From: Mucilaginibacter geliditolerans | GTDB lineage: Bacteria > Bacteroidota > Bacteroidia > Sphingobacteriales > Sphingobacteriaceae | Direction: 5' to 3' | Assembly: GCF_014200495.1 (NCBI RefSeq) | Contig: NZ_JACHBY010000002.1 | Location: 248,001-312,000 of the forward strand | Length of the DNA: 64,000 bases | In this document: piece by piece, positions 26,926-34,527 of the stretch | Layout: each line of letters starts with the position of its first letter | How positions within the stretch are numbered: position 1 is the first letter of the stretch | The notes under the pieces: generated by a model | The model's database searches: none | Told to the model about the DNA's origin: nothing | What the model saw: only the letters and a program-made list of their open reading frames with translations | Translations under genes and position numbers: made by a program

Positions 26926-28578
26926 ATGAAGAGAAAACTCATTGCTTTATCCATCCTGATGGGTGCATTAGGCAGTTATGAAACAGCAAAAGCCCAGTAC
27001 CCACGTGTACCGGTCCCCATGCAGAAAAAATCAGATTCCATTTATGACATTGAGAAGCACCGCTCCGATCTGGCATTTGAAAAAGCTATGCCTGCTATAC
27101 AAAAAGACGAAAAGAACGGCAAACCCTACATTCCGTGGGCAGCCAAGCCGTCTGATCTGCCACAGGCTAAAATACCTGCATTCCCGGGTGCTGAAGGTGG
27201 TGGTATGTACTCTTTCGGCGGTCGCGGCGGCAGGGTGATCGAGGTGACGAGTCTGGATGATTATGGCCCTGGTACCTTACGCGATGCCTGCGAACAAGGC
27301 GGCGCACGTATTGTAGTATTTAACGTTGCTGGTATAATTCACCTGAGTCAGCCTATTAGCATCAGAGCGCCTTATATTACCATTGAAGGCCAGAGCGCTC
27401 CCGGCAATGGTATTTGTATAGCGGGCGAGTCTGTTTGGGTTGATACACATGATGTGGTAGTAAGATTTGTACGTTTTCGCAGGGGCGCTACAGATGTTAC
27501 CCGCCGTGATGATGCCTTTGGAGGTAACCCGATAGGTAATATTATGATAGATCACGTATCAGGCAGCTGGGGATTGGATGAAGTAATGTCGATGTATCGT
27601 CACGTATACAACCGCCAGGGCAACAAGGGTGATAAGTTGCCAACCGTAAACATCACCATGCAAAATTGCATGTATGCTGAAGGGCTGGATACTTATAACC
27701 ACGCATTCGGCAGCACTCTGGGAGGTTTAAACAGTACATTTATACGTAACCTTTGGGCTAATAACATCAGCCGTAACCCATCAGTAGGTATGTATGGTGA
27801 TTTTGGCTTTGCCAACAACGTGATATTCAACTGGTGGGACCGCAGTGCCGATGGCGGTGATAATCAATCATTTTTCAATTTCATTAACAACTATTATAAA
27901 CCCGGTCCTATCACTGATATAAAGAAACCTGTTGGCCACCGTATATTAAAGCCGGAGTCGGGAAGATCACCTGAAAGCAGGGGCAAATTTGGTAGTGTAT
28001 ACGCCAATGGTAATATTATGGAGGGTGATGAAAAAGTAACCAAGGATAACTGGGACGGCGGCATACAAATTGGCGACATGCCTGACGCGGGAAGATATAC
28101 TGATAGTATCAGGGTGAATAAACCTTTCCCGATGGCGCCGATAACGCTTATTTCGGCCAAGCAAGCTTACGATTATGTTTTGACTAATGTAGGCTGTAGC
28201 TTACCTAAAAGGGATCCTGTTGATACCCGTATTATTAACGAAGTACGAACAGGAAAGATAGTTTATGTTGAAGGTACTGATAATAGTAACGGCAGTAAAT
28301 GGGTTAAGCACCGCTTGCCTGACTCATCCTACAAAAAAGGTATTATTACAGACATATCACAAGTTGGTGGTTATCCTGAATATAAAGGAACGCCTTACAA
28401 AGATTCCGACCACGATGGTATGCCTGATGCCTATGAAATTAAGCATGGCCTTAACCCGCATGATGCCGCAGATGCAGCATTACCTGCAAAAAATGGCGGC
28501 GGCTATACCAATATCGAAGTTTACCTGAACAGCCTAGTGCCGCTTAATACAGTAATACCTGTTGGCTATAAAAAATAA
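26926..28578 (+). CDS. PL1-type pectate lyase, secreted, with C-terminal calcium-binding-like repeat
   Basis: The protein has 550 residues with signal peptide MKRKLIALSILMGALGSYETAKAQ. The right-handed parallel beta-helix starts near residue 85 with AFPGAEGGGMYSFGGRGG and VTSLDDYGPGTLRDA. It continues with IVVFNVAGIIHLSQPISI, YITIEGQSAPGNGICIAG and VVVRFVRFRRGATDVTRRDDAFGG, which is the PL1 core with acidic calcium-binding positions. IMIDHVSGSWGLDEVMSMYR matches the PL1 IDHxSxSWxxDE motif. Near the C-terminus DSDHDGMPDAYEIKHGLNPHDAAD is a thrombospondin type 3-like calcium loop. It cleaves polygalacturonate by beta-elimination and would expose the pectic backbone. It is transcribed away from the hydrolase block across a 258-bp region and ends in a strong terminator. 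Confidence 0.92.
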   Translation: MKRKLIALSILMGALGSYETAKAQYPRVPVPMQKKSDSIYDIEKHRSDLAFEKAMPAIQKDEKNGKPYIPWAAKPSDLPQAKIPAFPGAEGGGMYSFGGRGGRVIEVTSLDDYGPGTLRDACEQGGARIVVFNVAGIIHLSQPISIRAPYITIEGQSAPGNGICIAGESVWVDTHDVVVRFVRFRRGATDVTRRDDAFGGNPIGNIMIDHVSGSWGLDEVMSMYRHVYNRQGNKGDKLPTVNITMQNCMYAEGLDTYNHAFGSTLGGLNSTFIRNLWANNISRNPSVGMYGDFGFANNVIFNWWDRSADGGDNQSFFNFINNYYKPGPITDIKKPVGHRILKPESGRSPESRGKFGSVYANGNIMEGDEKVTKDNWDGGIQIGDMPDAGRYTDSIRVNKPFPMAPITLISAKQAYDYVLTNVGCSLPKRDPVDTRIINEVRTGKIVYVEGTDNSNGSKWVKHRLPDSSYKKGIITDISQVGGYPEYKGTPYKDSDHDGMPDAYEIKHGLNPHDAADAALPAKNGGGYTNIEVYLNSLVPLNTVIPVGYKK

Positions 28579-28600
28579 TTTTAAATCCACCCTAATAATA

Positions 28601-28630
28601 AAACCCCGGTATGCTATGCATCCGGGGTTT
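28601..28630. terminator. Bidirectional intrinsic terminator after the pectate lyase and fbp
   Basis: The arms AAACCCCGG (28601-28609) and CCGGGGTTT (28622-28630) are perfect complements around a 12-base loop. GTTTTG follows rightward and TTTTATTATT follows leftward on the other strand. It sits between two convergent genes and should end both transcripts. Confidence 0.85.
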
Positions 28631-28652
28631 GTTTTGATATAGATTGGTTGGC

Positions 28653-29702
28653 TTATTGTATTTGAACAGTTCCTTCAAATGTTTTCTTCGTTTTCTGTGG
28701 TGAAAAGGAAGCCATAAACTCTTCAGCCTTTCTTACCATATTCTCAGAGCCGATGAAGATCGGTGTGCGTTGGTGAAGTTCCTTAACGTCAAGCTCTAAG
28801 ATTCTTTTGTAACCATCTGATGCAAAACCACCGGCTTGTTCAATAATAAAGGCCATTGGATTACATTCATATACCAAACGCAGTTTTCCTTTTATGGCAC
28901 TGGCGGTACTCGGGTAAATAAATATGCCACCTTTTATCATGTTACGGTGCAGATCGGCTACCATAGAACCGGTGTAACGCGAAGTATATGGCCTGTTAGT
29001 TGGCTTATCCTCAACCTGGCAGTATTTTATGTACTTTTTAACCCCATCAGGGAAATGGGTATAATAGCCTTCATTTATAGAATAGATGACACCATCTTTT
29101 GGGATAGCCATATCCGGATGAGATAAGCAGAACTCACCTATTGAAGGATCAAGCGTAAACCCGTTAACGCCTTTGCCTGTGGTATAAACCAGCATGGTTG
29201 ATGAACCGTAAATAATATAACCCGCAGCTACCTGCTCTGTTCCTTTTTGTAAAACATCATCCAGTGTTGCCTTTCCATCAGTTGATTTTCTGCGGTGTAT
29301 GGAAAATATTGTCCCCACACCAACATTCACATCAATGTTTGAAGAACCATCCAACGGATCAATAGCAACAATATATTTTGCATCCTTTGAAATTTCCGAG
29401 TCGATATAAATATACTCGTCATTTTCTTCTGACACTACTATACAGCATTCACCGCCGCTTTTCAGGGCTGCTATGAATTGCTCGTTAGCATACACATCCA
29501 GCTTTTTCTGCCCCTCACCCTGTACGTTAGTGGTGCCTGCTTCGCCCAAAATATCAACCAGGCCTGCTTTATTAATCTCGCGGTTTACAATTTTCGCAGC
29601 AATGGCTAAGTCCCGTAGTAATCTAGATAGCTCCCCTTTTGCATATGGAAAATCATTTTGCCTTTCAATAATAAATTGCCCTAAAGTTCTAACTGCTGTC
29701 AT
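28653..29702 (-). CDS. fbp: Class 1 fructose-1,6-bisphosphatase
   Basis: The 349-residue cytoplasmic enzyme hydrolyses fructose-1,6-bisphosphate to fructose-6-phosphate in gluconeogenesis. The diagnostic [24 protein letters not shown] motif, with metal-binding Asp residues, lies around residues 115-138, and Glu residues of the metal site occur upstream in [30 protein letters not shown] and [21 protein letters not shown] are the standard sugar-phosphate-binding segments. The length is normal. It has its own good promoter at 29800-29831 and ends in a shared terminator. It would let cells make hexose from the triose phosphate produced by the neighbouring 30-36 kb operon, although this is also a general housekeeping gene. 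Confidence 0.97.
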   Translation of the reverse strand: MTAVRTLGQFIIERQNDFPYAKGELSRLLRDLAIAAKIVNREINKAGLVDILGEAGTTNVQGEGQKKLDVYANEQFIAALKSGGECCIVVSEENDEYIYIDSEISKDAKYIVAIDPLDGSSNIDVNVGVGTIFSIHRRKSTDGKATLDDVLQKGTEQVAAGYIIYGSSTMLVYTTGKGVNGFTLDPSIGEFCLSHPDMAIPKDGVIYSINEGYYTHFPDGVKKYIKYCQVEDKPTNRPYTSRYTGSMVADLHRNMIKGGIFIYPSTASAIKGKLRLVYECNPMAFIIEQAGGFASDGYKRILELDVKELHQRTPIFIGSENMVRKAEEFMASFSPQKTKKTFEGTVQIQ

Positions 29703-29767
29703 ACGTAATGTTATTTGGTTTTAAATCAGGAATATCGCTGATCTGGTTATATCACCTAAGTTATATA

Positions 29768-29796
29768 TTAAGTTGGATTATAATATCTTAACTTAA
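29768..29796. promoter_or_regulatory. Inverted repeat over the predicted fbp transcription start
   Basis: The arms TTAAGTT (29768-29774) and AACTTAA (29790-29796) flank an AT-rich 15-base spacer that is itself nearly symmetric. The right arm covers the predicted start of the fbp transcript, so a repressor bound here would block it. The placement is visible; the function is inferred. Confidence 0.35.
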
Positions 29797-29799
29797 ATA

Positions 29800-29831
29800 C
29801 AAATGTATTGCTGCTATATTACAACATCAAA
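29800..29831 (-). promoter_or_regulatory. Bacteroidota-type promoter of fbp
   Basis: On the minus strand TTTG (29831-29828) is followed, after exactly 20 bases, by TACATTTG (29807-29800), a full match to the TTTG / TAnnTTTG promoter type of Bacteroidota. The expected start near 29793 leaves a leader of about 90 nt before the fbp ATG at 29702. Confidence 0.65.
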
Positions 29832-30045
29832 CATTATGGCGGTAATATTTACTTAATCGTTATCGTAATACACATCATAAGTTAATAATACACAATATGA
29901 ATAGCTTGTGGCTATATATAGATTTTTCAGCTTAAATAATCAGCATAGCAAGCATTTTTAACTATAAATACCAATAAATATATGCGATGATAATATCCTA
30001 TAATTACTTGCATAAATTATACAACACTCCTATCGCTTCGTCCAA

Positions 30046-30131
30046 TACATTTGTTATTAAATAAATCTAAAAGCAATAATTTAAAGTGGTACCCCTACAA
30101 GGCTTATACAGAACACCTCGACTATTCTGTA
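30046..30131 (+). promoter_or_regulatory. -7 box and inverted repeat upstream of the C4-acid operon
   Basis: The 505-bp gap 29703-30207 holds the divergent control region for fbp and the plus-strand operon. A TACATTTG box lies at 30046-30053 on the plus strand, but I see no TTTG at the expected upstream distance. Downstream, the inverted repeat TACAGAA (30107-30113) / TTCTGTA (30125-30131) with an 11-base spacer lies in the predicted leader. It would be a natural repressor site about 80 nt before the first ATG. The rest of the gap is AT-rich with no open frame worth calling. Confidence 0.4.
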
Positions 30132-30207
30132 AAGTGATAATAACGCGCTACCGCTTTCAATAAAACTTAAACTGATAATTTAAAATGCGGATACGCCGGG
30201 ATGATAT

Positions 30208-31368
30208 ATGATTATAAACAATACACAAAACCTTTCTATAAACTTTCCCGGTAAATTGGTATTCGGTAATGGCTCTCTTTCAAGCCTGCCCGCTGAAATC
30301 ATCAATGCCGGCTGCAAAAATGCTTTTATTGTAACCATTGAACCGTTACTACCCGCGCTTGACGACTTTATAGCTCAGTTAACCGCTCATAACATTGTAG
30401 TTTCCACCAGTACAGCTATTGTACAGGAACCGTCTTTCAGCGATTTTGAAGCGCTATTATCAGATGCCAAAATCATCAACCCCGACATTGTTATAGGCAT
30501 TGGCGGCGGCAGTGTGCTGGATGTAGCCAAACTTATCGCGGCACAATTGAATAACGACCAAACCCTGATTGAAATAGTAGGCATCGGCCTGTTAAAAGGC
30601 CGTAACATAAAGCTGGTGTGCGTGCCTGCCACATCAGGAACAGGCAGCGAAGTTTCGCCAAATGCTATTTTGGTTGATGACAGCGATAATCAGAAAAAAG
30701 GCATCATCAGTCCATATCTTGTTCCGGACATTGTGTATGTAGATCCCTTATTAACCATCAGTGTACCACCTGCTATCACAGCTGCTACCGGACTTGATGC
30801 TTTAACCCACTGCCTTGAAGCCTACACCAACAGGTTTGCACAACCTTTTATTGACATGTACGCGCTTGAAGGTATACGGCTTATTGCTGCCAACCTGGTA
30901 CAAGCTGTAAAAAATGGTGCAGATGAAAACGCGCGTTACCAGGTGGCTATGGGCAGTTTATTAGGTGGCTTTTGCCTGGGGCCTGTTAACACAGCAGGCG
31001 TACATGCATTGTCATACCCACTGGGCAGCACTTTTCATTTGGCGCACGGCCTATCAAATGCATTGCTATTGCCTTATGTTATGGAATATAACATGGAGGC
31101 ATCGCTTACACGCTATGCTAATGTAGCCATTGCATTGGGCTGCAAAAGAGGCATAAACGACTACGAAACAGCAAAATTGGGTATAGAAAAAGTACGATCG
31201 CTGATAGCGGAGTGTAATGTACCTGCGCAATTGCGGGATGTTGATATTCCTGCGGATGCTATACCCGAGATGGCTAAAGAAGCTTTAAAAATACAAAGAC
31301 TTTTAAAGAATAACCCCCGCCATATAAGCGAACAAGATGCTATACACATTTACAATGAAGCATACTAA
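30208..31368 (+). CDS. Iron-containing (group III) alcohol dehydrogenase
   Basis: This 386-residue cytoplasmic enzyme has the NAD(P)-binding motif GIGGGSVLDVAK (about 97-108) and the metal-binding set Asp197, His201, His266 and His280 in GLDALTHCLEAY and GVHALSYPLGSTFHLAHG. These match the FucO / 1,3-propanediol dehydrogenase family. Members interconvert aldehydes and alcohols with NAD(H). As the first gene of an operon with an aldolase, a PdxA-type enzyme and a four-carbon acid kinase, it could reduce the C4 aldehyde-acid released by the aldolase to threonate. Alternatively it could oxidise an incoming sugar alcohol or act on lactaldehyde. It is 6 nt upstream of the aldolase gene. Confidence 0.9.
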   Translation: MIINNTQNLSINFPGKLVFGNGSLSSLPAEIINAGCKNAFIVTIEPLLPALDDFIAQLTAHNIVVSTSTAIVQEPSFSDFEALLSDAKIINPDIVIGIGGGSVLDVAKLIAAQLNNDQTLIEIVGIGLLKGRNIKLVCVPATSGTGSEVSPNAILVDDSDNQKKGIISPYLVPDIVYVDPLLTISVPPAITAATGLDALTHCLEAYTNRFAQPFIDMYALEGIRLIAANLVQAVKNGADENARYQVAMGSLLGGFCLGPVNTAGVHALSYPLGSTFHLAHGLSNALLLPYVMEYNMEASLTRYANVAIALGCKRGINDYETAKLGIEKVRSLIAECNVPAQLRDVDIPADAIPEMAKEALKIQRLLKNNPRHISEQDAIHIYNEAY

Positions 31369-31374
31369 AACAGC

Positions 31375-32313
31375 ATGAACAATAAACAAAAATTTAAAGG
31401 TATTGTAGTTCCGGCTGTTACCCCACTTACTAAAGATTTTAAGCTGGATATTACTGCGCTTGAGAAAATGTTCCATAATTTTCACAAGCATAATGTTATG
31501 CCTTTTGTAAATGGCACAACCGGCGAATCCGCTTCATTACCTTTCAAACTAAAAAAAGACTACGTAATAGCTGCAAGCAAAATAAAATATCCGGGCGATA
31601 TGCTATACTTCGGCATTTCAGCCAATTGTTTGGAAGAATCAGTAACACTGGCCAAAATTGGTTTCGACCATGGTGTTGATGCCGTAGCAGCTACCCTGCC
31701 CTCCTATTACAATCTATCGGACAGCCAAATGATACGGTATTTTGAGCAACTGGCTGATCAGGTTCCGGGGCCTATTATCATATATAACATTCCGGTTACT
31801 ACAAGAATGTCGATCCCGCTGTATGTGATTGATGAATTAAGTGTCCATGAAAGGATCATCGGCACAAAAGATTCAGAACGCAGCGATGAACGACTAAAGG
31901 AATCAATCAAATTATGGTCGGGTCGTGAAGATTTTTGTCACTTTTTGGGATGGGCGCCAAAATCAACCGAGGCCCTGATAGATGGCAGCGATGGACTGAT
32001 ACCAAGCACCGGAAATATATGCCCTCATATTTATGAAGAGATGTATAAAGCAGTTAAAAATGGTGATAATGAACGGGCCTATAAGTTCCAGAAATTATCA
32101 GACATGATGGGCGATGTATATCAGAAAGGCAAACTACTGGGAGAATCATTATGGGCGTTAAAGGTATGCATGCATGAACTGGAGCTTTGCGAAGAGTTTG
32201 TTATGCCGCCGCTTTATCCGTTGAATGAAGAAGAGAAAAGCAAGATACTTAAACACTTTCGCCATAACATGGAGAAGGAGAATTTACTGATAAAAACCAG
32301 TACAAATGTTTGA
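31375..32313 (+). CDS. DapA-family class I aldolase (2-keto-3-deoxy-acid aldolase-like)
   Basis: This TIM barrel has 312 residues. The family motifs are complete: GTTGES at 47-52, Tyr137 in IIIYNIP, and Schiff-base Lys165 in IIGTKDSE. The unusual GTKDSERSDERLKES stretch and the late HFLGWAPKSTEALIDGSDGLIPSTGN segment put it outside true dihydrodipicolinate synthase, in the broader group of N-acetylneuraminate and 2-keto-3-deoxy sugar acid aldolases. In this context it most likely cleaves a 2-keto-3-deoxy acid to pyruvate plus an aldehyde. Since the next two enzymes handle a four-carbon sugar acid, the aldehyde product is probably C4, which implies a C7 substrate. Its stop overlaps the next gene by 8 nt. 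Confidence 0.88.
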   Translation: MNNKQKFKGIVVPAVTPLTKDFKLDITALEKMFHNFHKHNVMPFVNGTTGESASLPFKLKKDYVIAASKIKYPGDMLYFGISANCLEESVTLAKIGFDHGVDAVAATLPSYYNLSDSQMIRYFEQLADQVPGPIIIYNIPVTTRMSIPLYVIDELSVHERIIGTKDSERSDERLKESIKLWSGREDFCHFLGWAPKSTEALIDGSDGLIPSTGNICPHIYEEMYKAVKNGDNERAYKFQKLSDMMGDVYQKGKLLGESLWALKVCMHELELCEEFVMPPLYPLNEEEKSKILKHFRHNMEKENLLIKTSTNV

Positions 32314-33349
32314 TAAACCAATTATAGGAATAACCATGGGCGATCCGGCAAGTATCGGCCCCGAAATAGCTGTTAAAGCATTGCTGAATAAAGAGGTATA
32401 CGATATCTGCAAACCCATACTTGTAGGTGACGCTGATGTTTTTAATGATATTATTAAACGCCTGCATTTAGATGCTAAGATCAACCCTATCCCAAACGTT
32501 GAGGAAGCGAAATTTGAATTTGGCAATATAGATGTTTACGATCTGCAAAACGTAAAAATGAACAAGCTGGTGTTTGGCGAGGTATCGGCCATGGCAGGCA
32601 ATGCGGCTTTCGGTGCGGTAAAAAAGGTGATAGATCTGGCTATGATGGGCGATATTGATGCTACCGTTACCGGACCTATCAACAAAAAATCAATTAACGA
32701 AGCAGGACACCACTTTGCAGGGCATACCGAGATATACGCGCACTTTACCAATACCCGTAAATACGCTATGCTATTGGTTGAAGACAATTTAAAGGTGATA
32801 CACGTTTCAACCCATGTATCATTAAGGCAGGCCTGCGATCTGGTAAAAAAGGATCGAATATTGGAAGTTATTGAACTGCTATACAATGGACTCATCAGCC
32901 TGGGTGAAACCAACCTTAAAATTGGCATTGCGGGCCTTAACCCCCATGCCGGCGACAGTGGTTTATTCGGCACTGAAGATGCTGAGGAAATTTTACCGGC
33001 TGTTCAGGAAGCGTTATTACGCGGCTATAATATTGAGGGACCTATCCCACCGGATACCATGTTTGCAAAAGCGGCAACCGGCGCTTACGGCGGCGTTGTA
33101 GCCATGTACCATGATCAGGGGCATATACCGTTTAAACTTTCGGGCTTTCAGTGGGATGCTGAGAAGAAGCAAATGGCAAGCGTTAAAGGGGTGAATATTA
33201 CGCTGGGGTTGCCGATCATACGTACCTCCGTTGACCATGGTACAGCATTTGAAATTGCAGGCAAAGGTATTGCCAGCGCAGATGCTATGTTGCTGGCCAT
33301 TGAATCTGCCGTGCAGTTGAGCAGGTACAGGAAACAAATCATAGTTTAA
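32306..33349 (+). CDS. pdxA: PdxA-family 4-phospho-sugar-acid dehydrogenase (PdxA2-like)
   Basis: The 347-residue protein starts with GITMGDPASIGPEIAVKAL, the PdxA signature. The three metal-binding histidines align as His170 (VSTH), His214 (NPHAGDSG) and His269 (MYHDQGHIPFK). GLPIIRTSVDHGTAFEIAGKG is intact. Classical PdxA oxidises and decarboxylates 4-phosphohydroxy-L-threonine; PdxA2 enzymes do the same to D-threonate- or D-erythronate-4-phosphate, giving dihydroxyacetone phosphate, and are encoded next to DUF1537 kinases. That is the arrangement here, so a catabolic PdxA2 role is favoured over vitamin B6 synthesis. It overlaps the upstream gene by 8 nt and the kinase by one base (TAATG). 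Confidence 0.9.
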   Translation: MFDKPIIGITMGDPASIGPEIAVKALLNKEVYDICKPILVGDADVFNDIIKRLHLDAKINPIPNVEEAKFEFGNIDVYDLQNVKMNKLVFGEVSAMAGNAAFGAVKKVIDLAMMGDIDATVTGPINKKSINEAGHHFAGHTEIYAHFTNTRKYAMLLVEDNLKVIHVSTHVSLRQACDLVKKDRILEVIELLYNGLISLGETNLKIGIAGLNPHAGDSGLFGTEDAEEILPAVQEALLRGYNIEGPIPPDTMFAKAATGAYGGVVAMYHDQGHIPFKLSGFQWDAEKKQMASVKGVNITLGLPIIRTSVDHGTAFEIAGKGIASADAMLLAIESAVQLSRYRKQIIV

Positions 33350-34506
33350 TGATTGTTGTTATTGCTGATGATTTAACGGGGGCTGCTGAGCTTGGCGGAA
33401 TAGGGCTAAGATATGATCTGACAGTAGAAATAGTTACTGCCGTTAACACCGGATCAAAAGCCGATCTGTTGATCATTGCAACTGACACCCGTTCAATGCC
33501 CGAAGAGCAGGCTCTGAAAGAAATGGAAACAGTAACGGAAAAGCTAAAAGAGATTAATCCTGATACTATTTTCAAGAAGGTTGACTCTGTATTACGCGGA
33601 CATGTGGTAAGTGAAATCAAAGTGCATTTACAAAAACTTGGGTTGGGGAAAGCATTATTAGTTCCCGCAAATCCTGCCTTTGGCAGAACAATAAACAATG
33701 GCAGATATTTTATAAAAGACAAGCCTATTCATTTAACCAGCTTTGCACATGACCCCGAATTTGCAATTACCAGCAGCCGGGTGCAGCATATGCTAAGAGT
33801 TGATGAAAAGGAAATACACCTGCGTGGTATAACTGACCCATTACCTGATTTTGGCATTTCAGTAGGCGAATGCGCAACAAACGACGATTTGCATTATTGG
33901 ATACGCAAAGCAGATGAAAACACTTTATTGGCGGGTGGATCAGGGTTCTTTATCGCTTTACTTGAATCGCTGAATTTGATAAAACAGGATAAATATAATG
34001 TCCAGCCTGATGAGTTAACCTATCCTGCGCTATTTGTATGCGGCAGCACGCATGATGAAAGTAGGCAATCTATCAAAAAGATAAAAGAAACTGGTGGGCC
34101 AGTTAGTTATATGCCATGTGATATTATCAAAGCCGAAAACCCACCTGATAGCCTTTTTGAGATTTGGGCTAATGAAATAGTATCTTTATTAAATAGTCAT
34201 AAAAAAGCTATTATTGCCATTGATGAGCACGTTACGAAGGGAATTACAATAACTGCTGCTGAGTTACGTAATAAAAAGGCAAAAGTTGTTGATATGGTAT
34301 TCCAAAAAACAGCTATAAAAGAACTTTTAGTAGAAGGCGGCTCAACAGGCGCAGCAATTATAAACCGATTAAAATTTAACAGTTTTTCCCCTATAAAGGA
34401 ACTTGGACCTGGTGTAATAAAAATGAAAGTTGATACTATCGATGATCTTTTTCTTACGTTAAAACCAGGCAGTTATAACTGGCCATCCTTTGTCTGGAAT
34501 TTCTAA
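33349..34506 (+). CDS. DUF1537 four-carbon acid sugar kinase (threonate/erythronate kinase-like)
   Basis: The protein has 385 residues. The N-terminal domain carries the hallmark IADDLTGAAELG (about 5-16), ATDTRSMPEEQA and FKKVDSVLRGH, and the C-terminal domain carries FVCGSTHDESRQ, VEGGSTGAAIINRL and LTLKPGSYNWP. This family phosphorylates the 4-hydroxyl of C4 sugar acids (DtnK, DenK, LtnK types), and the DtnK type is paired with PdxA2, as here. It is somewhat shorter than many characterised members (around 420 residues), mainly in the central part. The substrate, D-threonate or D-erythronate, cannot be read directly; the C7-aldolase logic favours D-threonate. The start is coupled to the pdxA stop and 21 nt separate it from the symporter gene. 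Confidence 0.9.
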   Translation: MIVVIADDLTGAAELGGIGLRYDLTVEIVTAVNTGSKADLLIIATDTRSMPEEQALKEMETVTEKLKEINPDTIFKKVDSVLRGHVVSEIKVHLQKLGLGKALLVPANPAFGRTINNGRYFIKDKPIHLTSFAHDPEFAITSSRVQHMLRVDEKEIHLRGITDPLPDFGISVGECATNDDLHYWIRKADENTLLAGGSGFFIALLESLNLIKQDKYNVQPDELTYPALFVCGSTHDESRQSIKKIKETGGPVSYMPCDIIKAENPPDSLFEIWANEIVSLLNSHKKAIIAIDEHVTKGITITAAELRNKKAKVVDMVFQKTAIKELLVEGGSTGAAIINRLKFNSFSPIKELGPGVIKMKVDTIDDLFLTLKPGSYNWPSFVWNF

Positions 34507-34527
34507 TAAAAACAACATCTATAAACA

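Noticed and set aside
32536..32973. 145-codon open frame antisense to the PdxA gene
   Set aside because: The protein looks random and the opposite strand has the conserved PdxA motifs.
32306..33349. Vitamin B6 synthesis role for PdxA
   Set aside because: The neighbours are a DUF1537 kinase, an aldolase and a symporter rather than pdx genes, which favours a catabolic PdxA2 role, though the residues alone do not exclude it.
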